Part shown: positions 36,253 to 45,261 of the stretch, one piece after another
Layout: each line of letters starts with the position of its first letter
How positions within the stretch are numbered: the stretch's first letter is position 1
Assembly (NCBI RefSeq): GCF_003732265.1
Contig: NZ_MOBK01000004.1
Location: 221,694-285,693, forward strand
Reading direction: 5' to 3'
Length of the DNA: 64,000 nucleotides
From: Pseudomonas brassicacearum
GTDB lineage: Bacteria > Pseudomonadota > Gammaproteobacteria > Pseudomonadales > Pseudomonadaceae
Translations under genes and position numbers: made by a program
The notes under the pieces: model-generated
Told to the model about the DNA's origin: nothing
Seen by the model: only the letters and a program-made list of their open reading frames with translations
Databases searched by the model: none

Positions 36253-38295
36253 TTAGCGGGCAATGGCTTCTGGCAACAACGCAAAAACGTCGTCGGTGAC
36301 TGTCCCTCCAAGGAACTCTTTCAGGGCGGTCAGCAGCGAGCGTGAGTCGCCCGGTGAAAAAAATACTTCACGAAAAGCCTTGCCTGTTTGCGGGTTAAAG
36401 ACCCAATCCAGTTGAAACCGTTTGAACGCTTCGGTCGCCAGCACGCCCGACCACTGGTAGGCGTAAACCGAGGCCGCGTAACCGGTCACCATGTAATCGA
36501 ACCCATTGGCGAACCGGCTGTACGACGGCAGTTGCAGGTCGGGAATCTCGCGCTGAACATCCTCGAACACTTGCTGAATGCTACGGCCATCACCCCGGCA
36601 GCGGTGCAATTCGAAGTCGAGCAAGGCGCCCATCAACAGGCTGGCTGTTTGCCGGCTGGTCTGTGTTTGAACAGCGGCCAGCGCTTTATCGATTCGCTCC
36701 TCGCTCAAGCGCTCACCGGTTTGATAATGAGCCGCCAGCCACAACAGGAATTCGCCTGACAGGCACCAAAGCTCGAACAGTTGACCGGCAAATTCCGCGC
36801 TATCGCGCCCCAGTTGGGAAATGCCGGAAAGGCTATGGTGAGGCGAACGCGTCAGAACGTGTTGCAAGCAATGACCGAACTCATGGAAAAGTACCCTCAG
36901 ATCCTGGTGCGCGAGCAGGCAGGGATGCTTGTCGACGCCAGGTGTGAAGTTTCCATGGAGCACAGCGATTGGCCGCGTCAGTCGACCCTCGGCGTTTACC
37001 CGTCGATTGCGGCGGGTGGCGGTCCAGGCATAGTCCGCAGCCTCCTCTCGGTGGAAAGGATCAAGGTAGATGTGCCCGATCACCTGCCCATGCTCGCTGA
37101 CTTCGAAGAGGCGCACGCTGTCATGCCATTGACTGAACGTTGTCTGCTCGACGATCTGGATGTCAAACATGCGTTCACAGAACAGGCAGAGCCGCCGCAA
37201 TGTGCCGTCCAGCGGAAAATAATCACGCAGGCTGTTCAAGCCACCACCGAGATGTTGCTGGCGGAACTGTTCGGCAAGAAACTCGTGGTCCCAGGCGCGG
37301 ACTTCACCGATGCCGCGCTCCAGCGCAAATGTTTTGAGCGCCTGTGTGTCCTGCGCAAGCGCAGGTATCACCTGTGTCACCTGTCGACGCAGGAACGCGC
37401 TGATTTGCGTCGTGGACTCCGCCATCTCTGTTGCGAGGTTCAGATGCGCAAAGTTTTCATACCCGAGCAACCGGGCTTTCTCGTGACGAAGGGACAATAG
37501 GCGCTCAAGCACTGGATCATTATCGAATTGCCCGGCGTCAGGACCTTGATCGGAAGCTCGAGTGGAGTAGGCGACAAAATACTCTTCGCGAAGTGCACGA
37601 TTTTCGGCATAGGTCATGATTCGATGACAGGTGTCCTGGTCCAGATGGATCAGCCAGCCTGACTGCCCTGCCTGCCGGGCATTGAGCGCAAGGCGATCCT
37701 GAGTTGCCTGGGTCAAGCCATTGAGCTGCGTGACGTCGTCGATCTGCTTGCTCCAGGCCGTACTGGCGCTTTGCAGATTGCTCAAGAACAAACGTTCGAA
37801 CAGGCCGATTTCGAGGTTCAGCTGCGTCAGCTCCCGGTGCTGCTCGACGGACAACTCGATTCCTGCCAAGTGAAACTCGCGCAGAATTTTGCTCAGTACC
37901 GCTTTGCGCGCGTCATCGTAATTCTGAGCGGCAGGACTTTGCGCGAGATTTCGGTAGGCTCGCCAAAGCGCGCGATGACCCATCTTCTCCGTTTTGTAAT
38001 GCGCCATGGCTTCGCCACACTGCAGACTCGCAGCGTCCCATGTGTTGTCGTCGTGTTTGACCGACACAAGGGTTTCGATGATACCCATGGCTTCATCCAG
38101 GCGCGCATCGAGGTCATCAATGGCCAGCACCAGATCATCCCAAGTCGGGAGAGCGGATTGGCTGGCCGTTATTTCAGCAATGATCCGACGGTTGTCAGCA
38201 ATGATTGTTTCGATGGCTGGCACCAGATGTTCAGCGCGGATGGCTGACCACGGCGGGAGGTCCCAGTGTTGCAAAAGGGGGTTGGTATCAGGCAT
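36253..38295 (-). CDS. M3 family oligopeptidase, second copy
   Basis: A 680-residue zinc metallopeptidase of the thimet/OpdA family. The zinc site is HEFGHCLQH, and the C-terminal YSRFANGFDYMVTGYAASVYAYQWSGV matches the family substrate-binding end. It is clearly a paralogue of prlC 0.4 kb downstream (both begin NPLLQ-DLPP-SAIRAEH) but has diverged strongly along its length. It probably degrades short cytosolic peptides. It belongs to what looks like an accessory block absent from the P. aeruginosa order. Confidence 0.9.
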   Translation of the reverse strand: MPDTNPLLQHWDLPPWSAIRAEHLVPAIETIIADNRRIIAEITASQSALPTWDDLVLAIDDLDARLDEAMGIIETLVSVKHDDNTWDAASLQCGEAMAHYKTEKMGHRALWRAYRNLAQSPAAQNYDDARKAVLSKILREFHLAGIELSVEQHRELTQLNLEIGLFERLFLSNLQSASTAWSKQIDDVTQLNGLTQATQDRLALNARQAGQSGWLIHLDQDTCHRIMTYAENRALREEYFVAYSTRASDQGPDAGQFDNDPVLERLLSLRHEKARLLGYENFAHLNLATEMAESTTQISAFLRRQVTQVIPALAQDTQALKTFALERGIGEVRAWDHEFLAEQFRQQHLGGGLNSLRDYFPLDGTLRRLCLFCERMFDIQIVEQTTFSQWHDSVRLFEVSEHGQVIGHIYLDPFHREEAADYAWTATRRNRRVNAEGRLTRPIAVLHGNFTPGVDKHPCLLAHQDLRVLFHEFGHCLQHVLTRSPHHSLSGISQLGRDSAEFAGQLFELWCLSGEFLLWLAAHYQTGERLSEERIDKALAAVQTQTSRQTASLLMGALLDFELHRCRGDGRSIQQVFEDVQREIPDLQLPSYSRFANGFDYMVTGYAASVYAYQWSGVLATEAFKRFQLDWVFNPQTGKAFREVFFSPGDSRSLLTALKEFLGGTVTDDVFALLPEAIAR

Positions 38296-38368
38296 GGCGT
38301 CCTACTTGAATGGCGACTGAAGGGTTCAGCCTAAGCAGGAAGCGCGGTGCAGGTGCGGTAGATAAATA

Positions 38369-38402
38369 CCACCTTCCACCCTTAAACAAGGGGAAGGTGG
38401 TG
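38369..38402. other. Hairpin between the two M3 peptidase loci
   Basis: CCACCTTCC and GGAAGGTGG arms around a CCCTTAAACAAGGG inner stem. There is no T run. It lies just after the yheV stop on the minus strand and may protect the mRNA end. Confidence 0.6.
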
Positions 38403-38407
38403 TTGAC

Positions 38408-38695
38408 TCAGTGTTGCTCGTCAGGCTTTTTCTTCAGTTTGGGGTTCGGGAAAAACTGCACGGCCTGAACCTTGGCGTCCGGCACTTTCAGGGCCGACGT
38501 ATTGACCCGCGTGCCCAATTCCTTGGGCACGGACAGACCTTGTTCATTCAATGTGTCGGAATAACCGCAGGCCACGCACTCGCGGTGCGGGACTTCGTCT
38601 TCGTTCCACATCATCAGCTTGTCCGGCTCGCTGCATGCCGGGCAGACCGCCCCGGCGATAAAGCGTTTTTTGGTAATCACAGGTCCCTCGCTCAT
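38408..38695 (-). CDS. yheV: YheV family zinc-ribbon protein
   Basis: A 95-residue protein with two CxxC pairs (CPAC and CVAC) forming a zinc ribbon, typical of YheV. It is translationally coupled to prlC (ATGA overlap at 38692-38695), an arrangement conserved in Gammaproteobacteria. Function unknown. Confidence 0.9.
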   Translation of the reverse strand: MSEGPVITKKRFIAGAVCPACSEPDKLMMWNEDEVPHRECVACGYSDTLNEQGLSVPKELGTRVNTSALKVPDAKVQAVQFFPNPKLKKKPDEQH

Positions 38696-40743
38696 GCTGC
38701 CGCGTCCTCACTCAGGCCGCTGTGGCGCAACAGTGCGTCAATCGATGGCGCACGGCCACGGAAGTCGACGAACAGCACCATCGGCTCCTGGGAACCACCG
38801 CGCGCCAGGATGGCTTCGCGGAACGCTCGACCGGTCTGGGCATTGAGCACGCCGTCTTCTTCAAACTTCGAGAACGCGTCGGCCGACAGCACTTCCGCCC
38901 ATTTGTAGCTGTAGTAACCCGCCGCGTAACCACCGGCGAAGATGTGCGCAAAGCTGTTCGGGAAACGGTTGTAGGCCGGTGGACGCATGACCGACACCTC
39001 GTCACGCACGCCTTCCAGCACTTGCGCCACGCTGCGGCCATCGCCGTGGGTGGCGTGCAGTTCGAAGTCGAATAGCGAGAACTCCAGCTGACGCACCATC
39101 ATCAAGCCAGACTGGAAGTTTTTCGCCGCGAGCATTTTCTGCAGCAGGTCCTGAGGCAGTGGCTCGCCGGTTTCGTAGTGACCGGAGATCAGCGCCAGGC
39201 CTTCCGGCTCCCAGCACCAGTTTTCCATGAACTGGCTCGGCAGCTCGACCGCATCCCAGGCCACGCCGTTGATGCCGGAAACGCCGGCGTGTTCGACGCG
39301 GGTCAGCAGGTGATGCAGGCCGTGACCGAACTCGTGGAACAGGGTGGTGACTTCATCGTGGGTCAGCAGCGCAGGCTTGCCGCTGTCGGCCGGGGTGAAG
39401 TTGCACACCAGGTTGGCCACCGGGTTTTGCAACACGCCTTCAGCGGTGCGGCGACGGTCGCGTGCGCCGTCCATCCACGCACCACCGCGCTTGTTGGCGC
39501 GGGCATAGAGGTCGAAGAAGAAGCGGCCGACGTGCTGGCCGTTTTCCTTGATTTCGAACAGGCGAACGTCCGGGTGCCAGGTGTCGAAGCCTTTCTGTTC
39601 GGCAATCTCGATGCCGTACAGACGTTGCACGATGGCGAACAGGCCGCCCAATACTTTGTCGATCGGGAAGTAGGCGCGAAGCGCTTCCTGGGCAACGCTG
39701 TAACGCTGCTCGCGAAGTTTTTCGCCGTAGAAACCGCTGTCCCAGCTTTGCAGGTCCGGGCAGCCTTGTTCGGCGGCGTAGGCTTTGAGCTGTTCCAGGT
39801 CCTGTGCGGCAAATGGCTTGCTGCGCTTGGCCAGGTCGCGCAGGAAGCTGAGCACCTGATCGCTGGACTCGGCCATTTTGGTGGCCAGGCTCAATTCGGA
39901 GAAGCTGGCGAAGCCGAGCAGTCTGGCCAGTTCCTGACGCAGGTCGAGGATTTCTTCCATGACCGGGCCGTTGTCATTCTGACCGGCATTCGGGCCCTGG
40001 TCCGACGCACGGGTGCAGTAGGCGGCGTAGACTTCTTCGCGCAGGGCGCGGTCGTGGGCGTAAGTCATCACCGCGTAGTAGCTCGGGAATTCCAGGGTGA
40101 TCAGAAAGCCTTCCAGGCCCTTGGCCTGTGCGGCGGCGGCCATTTGCGCCTTGGACGAATCGGTCAGGCCGGCGAGGGTGGCTTCATCGGTGACGTGTTT
40201 GGTCCAGGCCTGAGTGGCGTCGAGCAGTTGGTTGGAGAAGCGGCTGCCCAGTTCCGAGAGCTTGCTCTGCACTTCGGCGTAACGCTTTTGCTCGGCTTCC
40301 GGCAGATCAATACCCGACAGACGGAAGTCGCGCAGGGAGTGTTCCAGGATAGTTTTCTGCGCCACATCGAAACCGGCGGCTTCCGGGCTGTTGGCCAGGG
40401 CTTCAAAGGCTTCGAACAGTTCGCGGTTCTGGCCCAGCTCGGTGGAGTAGGCGCTCAAGGCCGGGAGGCAGGATTCGTAGGCTTCACGCAATTCAGCGCT
40501 ATTGCACACGGCATTCAAGTGGCTGACCGGGCTCCAGGCGGCGCCCAGGCGATCATTGAGCTCGTCCATCGCCAGCACCAGGCCGGCCCAGGTCGGTTGT
40601 TTGCCCTGGGTCTTGAGGATCTCGATAATGGCAGCGCGGTTGTCAGCCAGGATCTGTTCAATGGCCGGTTGCACGTGTTCGGCGCGGATCGCCGAGAACG
40701 GCGGCAGGTCGTAGGACTGCAAAAGAGGGTTGTTCACGCTCAC
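38692..40743 (-). CDS. prlC: Oligopeptidase A
   Basis: A 683-residue M3 metallopeptidase that clears short peptides and signal-peptide fragments. Zinc site HEFGHGLHH, with family C-terminus AYNRFPNSFAHIFAGGYAAGYYSYKW. The GTG at 40743 (reading MSVNNPLLQS) is preferred because AAGG lies seven bases upstream; an in-frame ATG at 40770 would add nine residues and has no clear ribosome site. Coupled to yheV downstream and divergent from the gamma-carbonic anhydrase gene. Confidence 0.94.
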   Translation of the reverse strand: MSVNNPLLQSYDLPPFSAIRAEHVQPAIEQILADNRAAIIEILKTQGKQPTWAGLVLAMDELNDRLGAAWSPVSHLNAVCNSAELREAYESCLPALSAYSTELGQNRELFEAFEALANSPEAAGFDVAQKTILEHSLRDFRLSGIDLPEAEQKRYAEVQSKLSELGSRFSNQLLDATQAWTKHVTDEATLAGLTDSSKAQMAAAAQAKGLEGFLITLEFPSYYAVMTYAHDRALREEVYAAYCTRASDQGPNAGQNDNGPVMEEILDLRQELARLLGFASFSELSLATKMAESSDQVLSFLRDLAKRSKPFAAQDLEQLKAYAAEQGCPDLQSWDSGFYGEKLREQRYSVAQEALRAYFPIDKVLGGLFAIVQRLYGIEIAEQKGFDTWHPDVRLFEIKENGQHVGRFFFDLYARANKRGGAWMDGARDRRRTAEGVLQNPVANLVCNFTPADSGKPALLTHDEVTTLFHEFGHGLHHLLTRVEHAGVSGINGVAWDAVELPSQFMENWCWEPEGLALISGHYETGEPLPQDLLQKMLAAKNFQSGLMMVRQLEFSLFDFELHATHGDGRSVAQVLEGVRDEVSVMRPPAYNRFPNSFAHIFAGGYAAGYYSYKWAEVLSADAFSKFEEDGVLNAQTGRAFREAILARGGSQEPMVLFVDFRGRAPSIDALLRHSGLSEDAAA

Positions 40744-40832
40744 GGTTGGCACCTTGGCTGGAAGAAACATGCGGCCATCTTAATTACAATCGACGCTCAC
40801 CGCAGCTATCAGCAACAGAGAGAAACCCTATC

Positions 40833-41378
40833 GTGAACCTTCGCAAGTACCAGAACCACACGCCGCTGCTGGGCAAAGGCGCTTTTGTCGACGGATCGGC
40901 GGTGGTAATCGGCGACGTTGAAATCGGCGAAGACAGCTCTGTCTGGCCGCTGACAGTGATCCGCGGCGACATGCACCGCATCCGCATCGGCGCGCGCACC
41001 AGTGTTCAGGACGGCTGCGTGCTGCACATCACCCATGCCGGCCCGTTCAATCCCGATGGCTTTCCGTTGCTGATCGGCGACGATGTGACCATCGCGCATA
41101 AAGTCATGCTGCACGGGTGCAGCGTGGGCAGTCGGGTTCTGATCGGCATGGGCAGCATCGTCATGGACGGTGCGGTGGTCGAGGATGAAGTGATCATCGG
41201 AGCTGGCAGCCTGGTGCCGCCGGGCAAACGCCTGGAAAGCGGTTTCCTGTATGTGGGCAGCCCGGTGAAACAGATCCGCCCGCTGACCGACAAGGAAAAA
41301 GCCTTTTTCACCTACAGCGCGGCGAATTACGCGAAGCTCAAGGATCTGCATCTGGCTGAAGGTTACGACCAGCTCTGA
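40833..41378 (+). CDS. Gamma-carbonic anhydrase family protein
   Basis: A 181-residue left-handed beta-helix protein made of hexapeptide repeats (VIGDVEIGEDSSVWP, VTIAHKVMLHGCSVGSRVLIG). The three zinc-ligand histidines are visible in HITHAG, IAHKVM and LHGC. The likely start is GTG at 40833 (MNLRKYQNH). Such proteins range from active carbonic anhydrases to inactive YrdA/CaiE types; activity cannot be decided. Confidence 0.9.
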   Translation: MNLRKYQNHTPLLGKGAFVDGSAVVIGDVEIGEDSSVWPLTVIRGDMHRIRIGARTSVQDGCVLHITHAGPFNPDGFPLLIGDDVTIAHKVMLHGCSVGSRVLIGMGSIVMDGAVVEDEVIIGAGSLVPPGKRLESGFLYVGSPVKQIRPLTDKEKAFFTYSAANYAKLKDLHLAEGYDQL

Positions 41379-41407
41379 CTCCGCCGCGTTATTGCCCAGG
41401 ATTATTC

Positions 41408-42058
41408 ATGCACTACCGAACCGTTTTATTCGACCTCGATGGCACCCTGACCGACCCGCGCGAGGGCATCACGCGTTCGATCCAGTTTGCCCTGAGCAAA
41501 TTGGGCATCGATGAGCCTGACCTGACCAAGCTGGAACACTTCATCGGCCCGCCGTTGTTGCAGGCGTTCATGCAGTTTTATGACTTCGATGAGCCCAAGG
41601 CCTGGGAAGCGGTGAATTTCTATCGCGAACGCTTCAAGGTTACCGGCCTCTACGAGAACCGTGTGTTCGACGGCGTCACCCCGCTGCTGGAAACCTTGGG
41701 CGGTCAAGGGCGACAGTTGTACATCGCGACGTCCAAGCCATGGGTGTTCGCCCGGGAAATTGCCCGGCACTTTGACTTCGCCAAGCACTTCAAGGTGATT
41801 TACGGCAGCGAGCTGGACGGCACGCGGACGAATAAGGTCGAGTTGATTGCGCATTTGATGGATGAGGAAGGGCTGGATCCTGCCCATACCCTGATGATTG
41901 GCGATCGTAAGCATGACCTGATCGGTGCGCGCAGTAATGGGCTGGACTCGGCGGCTGTGGGTTATGGGTTTGGCAGTCGGGAAGAGTTGAGCGCTGAGGC
42001 GCCGACCTATCACTTTGAAACGCTGGACGAGATGCATCAGGCGTTTTTGCAGCGCTGA
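41408..42058 (+). CDS. HAD-family hydrolase, phosphoglycolate phosphatase-like
   Basis: A 216-residue haloacid-dehalogenase-like phosphatase. Motif I FDLDGTLTDPR contains the nucleophile Asp, motif II is IATSKPW and motif IV MIGDRKHDLIGA. The alpha-helical cap between ~20 and 85 is the Gph-like type. It follows the gamma-carbonic anhydrase by 29 bases, probably in one transcript. Substrate is a small phosphomonoester, not known. Confidence 0.9.
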   Translation: MHYRTVLFDLDGTLTDPREGITRSIQFALSKLGIDEPDLTKLEHFIGPPLLQAFMQFYDFDEPKAWEAVNFYRERFKVTGLYENRVFDGVTPLLETLGGQGRQLYIATSKPWVFAREIARHFDFAKHFKVIYGSELDGTRTNKVELIAHLMDEEGLDPAHTLMIGDRKHDLIGARSNGLDSAAVGYGFGSREELSAEAPTYHFETLDEMHQAFLQR

Positions 42059-42067
42059 TCAAATCCA

Positions 42068-42139
42068 TTCGCGAGCAGGCTCGCTCCCACATGGGATTTT
42101 TGAACACAGGTCCAATGTAGGAGCGAGCCTGCTCGCGAA
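42068..42139. repeat. REP pair (inverted)
   Basis: TTCGCGAGCAGGCTCGCTCC at 42068 onward and its inverted partner ending 42139, one with a T in place of the usual G (ATGTAGGAG). It lies between two convergent genes. Confidence 0.88.
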
Positions 42140-42148
42140 GAGGACCGC

Positions 42149-43240
42149 TCAACCTGCGAAAATTTTAGATTCTGCCAAAACTTTCAACGCCACCTTCCGC
42201 TCCCCAACCGGCAAAGCTCCGAGCTTCTCGACCGCCGCATAAAACCTCACCCAATCCCCACCCTCCTGCCGAAACAACGCCGCAAACCCCGGTACCCATT
42301 GGTCATACAACCCAAACGGCAACAGCCGGGCATTGTTCATCGGCGCGTTGACCCAGGCGTCATAGCGTCTGTCCCCCGCCCATTGGCGGTCACGTAACTG
42401 CCGATATTCGCTACGCAGTCGCTCGAACTCCGCAGCCTTGCGCTGGCGCATCTGCTCCGCCGGCAAGGGCAGGGCGTAAAGCGTTTCAAGGCGTGTGCGA
42501 GTGTCCAGCACCAGTTGCGTGAATTGATCCCGGCGCTGCACCTGTGCGCCGTTGTCCGGTCCCAGGCCGCGGGTTGCACGCCACTGGCGCGTGCCTTCCT
42601 GCTCGACGAAGCTGGCGAAAGACTCGTTGAACTCCGTGTCGTCCTTCACATAAACACGCTGATGCGCCAGCTCATGGAAAATCAGGGTCGCCAGCCGTTC
42701 GTCGCCCCAGCCCATCATTGAGCTGATGATCGGATCGTTGAACCAGCCAAGCGTCGAGTACGCCTCGACACCGCCAATCGAAACGTCCATACCTTGCAGG
42801 CGCTGCACGGCGGCCTCGCCTCGGGCGGCGCTCTGGCTGTAGTAACCGCGATAGGCGACGCAGCCGGCGATCGGGAAGCAATGGTTTTGCGGCTTCAGGG
42901 AAAATTCCGGGGTGACGAAGACATTCCAGACTACGTACGGCCGACCAATGTCGGCATACAGGCGATAGCTTTGGTTGTCCGGCAGGTGCAGGTGCTCACT
43001 GGCGAACGTGCGGGCTTTTTGCGACTGGGCCAGATGCGAACGAAGTTTTTGATCGCGGGAGGGGTCGGCAATCACCTCGGCAACCGGCTCGCGGGCCCGC
43101 AGCAATTGCAGCTGGCCACTGGCCAATTGACCGTAATAGCTGACGCTGGTGCAACCGTTGAGCAACAAAAGCATCACACCCGGAAACAAAACGCGCAAAA
43201 CGCGATCAAGTAACCCAAGGCTTGGATACGGCCTGATCAA
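42149..43240 (-). CDS. Lipoprotein zinc aminopeptidase (COG4324 family)
   Basis: A ~363-residue putative peptidase with an HExxH zinc site (FHELAHQRVYV), followed by FNESFASFVEQEG carrying the third Glu ligand, as in the Aminopep (PF10023) family. The lipobox LLNGC shows export and lipidation. The start is uncertain: TTG at 43240 gives a plausible signal with AGGGA upstream; GTG/ATG codons closer to the lipobox are alternatives. The gene opens divergently from two small lipoprotein genes. Confidence 0.8.
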   Translation of the reverse strand: MIRPYPSLGLLDRVLRVLFPGVMLLLLNGCTSVSYYGQLASGQLQLLRAREPVAEVIADPSRDQKLRSHLAQSQKARTFASEHLHLPDNQSYRLYADIGRPYVVWNVFVTPEFSLKPQNHCFPIAGCVAYRGYYSQSAARGEAAVQRLQGMDVSIGGVEAYSTLGWFNDPIISSMMGWGDERLATLIFHELAHQRVYVKDDTEFNESFASFVEQEGTRQWRATRGLGPDNGAQVQRRDQFTQLVLDTRTRLETLYALPLPAEQMRQRKAAEFERLRSEYRQLRDRQWAGDRRYDAWVNAPMNNARLLPFGLYDQWVPGFAALFRQEGGDWVRFYAAVEKLGALPVGERKVALKVLAESKIFAG

Positions 43241-43300
43241 AATAAAATCATCCCTGGAAAGTCTGCCCGCAAGACTATCCCGCCTGACTGGAGCTGCGCT

Positions 43301-43723
43301 ATGCACAAGTTGATGCTGACGGGGGGCCTGTTGTTGCTGACGGGCTGTGCTGGATTCGGATTCCCTCACCACGATCCGGCGCAAGCGTGGATTGACCTGG
43401 AATCAAAACAGCAAGACACGGCGCTGCAAGCGGTGGAAGTCGATAACAAAACCTCCAGCGACAAGCGCTATTTCCAGGTGCAGCCCGGTAGTCATGAGCT
43501 GACGGTGCGCTACCAATTCGCGGTCCAGCCGACCAATATCGGCCCGGATGCCGAGCCGCTATGGCGTGACTGCCAGCTGAATGTGAAATTCAGCGACTTC
43601 AACGCCGGTGAGCGTTATCAGCTGCAAGCGGGGAACATCGGTTTTCGGCCGTGGGCAAAACTCTATGACCAGCAGCGAAAAGTGATTGGCCAAGGCACAC
43701 CGGCAGGCTGCCAACACACCTGA
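43301..43723 (+). CDS. Small lipoprotein, tandem paralogue A
   Basis: A 140-residue lipoprotein (lipobox LTGC) with a beta-rich core: AWIDLES, RYFQVQPGSHELTVRYQF, CQLNVKFSDFNAGERYQL and a closing LYDQQRKVIG. The pattern resembles a PEGA-like fold. It is a clear paralogue of the next gene, with matching length and motif order. No known function. Confidence 0.8.
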   Translation: MHKLMLTGGLLLLTGCAGFGFPHHDPAQAWIDLESKQQDTALQAVEVDNKTSSDKRYFQVQPGSHELTVRYQFAVQPTNIGPDAEPLWRDCQLNVKFSDFNAGERYQLQAGNIGFRPWAKLYDQQRKVIGQGTPAGCQHT

Positions 43724-43764
43724 TCAGCGTTATGCTGAATGTCCGAATCAGTGGGACATTCATC

Positions 43765-44187
43765 ATGCGCAGGTTGATGCTGTTGCTCGCCGCCAGTGTG
43801 GTTGCTGGCTGTCAGAGCCCGTTGCCGGCGGTTAATCCGCAGATGGCCTGGGTCGATTTCTCGACGCCATTCCCCAACGACAAGTTGTTGATGGCCGAAC
43901 GACTGGACAATCAGCGGTTGAATGACGGGCGTTTTTTTCAGGTCATGCCCGGCAGCCACGTGTTGCTCGTTCGATTCGACTTTGAAATCCCCGGTGGGGG
44001 CGGTATGGGACTCATGGACGGTCCATCGGAGCGGCTGTGCTACCTGACCATAAAGTACGATCATTTCGAAGCCGGTCAGCGTTATGTGCTGGTCGGCCAG
44101 TCGATAGTGTTTACGCCCGGCGCCCGGCTGTACAACGCCAAGCGCGAGATCGTCGCTGAAGACAGTGAGTCCTATTGCCTGATGTGA
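43765..44187 (+). CDS. Small lipoprotein, tandem paralogue B
   Basis: A 140-residue lipoprotein (lipobox VAGC) sharing AWVDFS, RFFQVMPGSHVLLVRFDF, CYLTIKYDHFEAGQRYVL and LYNAKREIV with its upstream neighbour. ATG 43765 is chosen from the signal peptide and a GGGA site. The Cys in the middle and near the C-terminus is conserved in both, suggesting a disulfide. Function unknown. Confidence 0.8.
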   Translation: MRRLMLLLAASVVAGCQSPLPAVNPQMAWVDFSTPFPNDKLLMAERLDNQRLNDGRFFQVMPGSHVLLVRFDFEIPGGGGMGLMDGPSERLCYLTIKYDHFEAGQRYVLVGQSIVFTPGARLYNAKREIVAEDSESYCLM

Positions 44188-44193
44188 GGCTAA

Positions 44194-44427
44194 TCAGCGG
44201 TCGTTTTTTTGATAGATAATTTTCTTGGTGCCGTATTCGCATGAGCCCACGACCATGTTCTTGTCGTGCACTTCATCGTTGGTGACGATTTCCAGGGTGT
44301 AGGACGAGACGTTGTTGGCCTGAATCTTGGCTTCGATTTCGGCCTTCAATTCTTCACAGGATTTCGGTGCGGCAAGGGCTGATGTGGCCAGTGCGCAACA
44401 GATAACCGCCAAGGCAAAACGTTTCAT
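44194..44427 (-). CDS. DUF1161 secreted protein, copy 1
   Basis: A 77-residue exported protein (signal ~1-20, ending ALA) with the DUF1161 pattern KSCEELKAEIEAKIQANNV, YTLEIV and VGSCEYGTKKIIY. Two cysteines probably form a disulfide. ATG 44427 has AGGAG eight bases upstream. A second member is at 46329-46547. Function unknown. Confidence 0.88.
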   Translation of the reverse strand: MKRFALAVICCALATSALAAPKSCEELKAEIEAKIQANNVSSYTLEIVTNDEVHDKNMVVGSCEYGTKKIIYQKNDR

Positions 44428-44523
44428 GGTTGAAGCTCCTTTGAAGCAGCGCGCAGGGTAATGCGCTTTCACTGCTGTCATTTATTCGACCACATTTTCG
44501 CGGGTCAGGTTTTGTCCGGGCGC

Positions 44524-44562
44524 AAAAAAAGACCGCAGCCTGCCTGAGGCTGCGATCTTTTA
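44524..44562. terminator. Bidirectional hairpin terminator between osmC and DUF1161
   Basis: AAAAGACCGCAGCC and GGCTGCGATCTTTT arms (one mismatch) with A/T tails on both sides. On the minus strand it lies just after osmC. Confidence 0.75.
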
Positions 44563-44585
44563 TCGATGACTGCGAAACGCTGTGC

Positions 44586-45017
44586 TCAGCCGAGCAGCGT
44601 CGCATCCAGACTGATTTTCGCATTCAACACTTTGGAAACCGGGCAGCCTTCTTTGGCCTTGTTGCTCAATTCTTCGAATTGCGCCTGAGTCGCCCCAGGA
44701 ATTTTCGCCTTGAGGATCAACTTCACGGCCGTGATCGCAAAACCGCCGTCCACCTGGTCCAGGGTGACTTCTGCATTAGTATCGATGCTGTCAGCCTTGA
44801 GACCGGCATCGCCCAGAATCATTGAAAACGCCATGGAGAAACAGCCGGCGTGAGCCGCGCCGATCAGCTCTTCCGGATTGGTGCCCTTGCCGCCTTCGAA
44901 GCGCGCCTTGAAGCCGTAAGGTGCTTCTCTGAGTACGCCGGTTTCAGTGGAGATCGAGCCGATGCCGGTTTTCAGGTCACCTTCCCAATGAGCCGATGCT
45001 TTCTTCGTAATAGCCAT
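44586..45017 (-). CDS. osmC: Osmotically inducible peroxiredoxin-like OsmC
   Basis: A 143-residue thiol peroxidase that reduces organic hydroperoxides. The two redox cysteines are in AAHAGCFSMA and KEGCPVSK, and TNPEELIGAAHA is the family core. Cytosolic; usually induced by osmotic and stationary-phase stress. Confidence 0.95.
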   Translation of the reverse strand: MAITKKASAHWEGDLKTGIGSISTETGVLREAPYGFKARFEGGKGTNPEELIGAAHAGCFSMAFSMILGDAGLKADSIDTNAEVTLDQVDGGFAITAVKLILKAKIPGATQAQFEELSNKAKEGCPVSKVLNAKISLDATLLG

Positions 45018-45261
45018 ATCTGCCTCCTCAAGTTCCCGGCACGAGCGTCGCGCCTTCGTGGTTTTCGGTTGCTAAGGGTTCTGAGGATAGTCGGCGGTGC
45101 AAAGTTCACCCGATCTGGTTAAGTCCTACCGTTTTCGTAGGTTTTTTTGCCTTGGCTATTGAAACTCGGGTATATGCCCTTATTGATGAAACACGCTTAT
45201 GGATTCGGCAGGTTTTCGTTTACGAGAAAAAACCTGCGACCTCAATTGGAGAAGCAGGTTT

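Noticed and set aside
39178..40836. 552-codon plus-strand open frame opposite prlC
   Set aside because: Antisense shadow of the M3 peptidase, low-complexity Gly/Gln/Val composition.
12416..42139. Repeated GCGAGCA...GCTCCCAC units as a dispersed CRISPR
   Set aside because: They are scattered inverted REP elements without regular spacers or cas genes.
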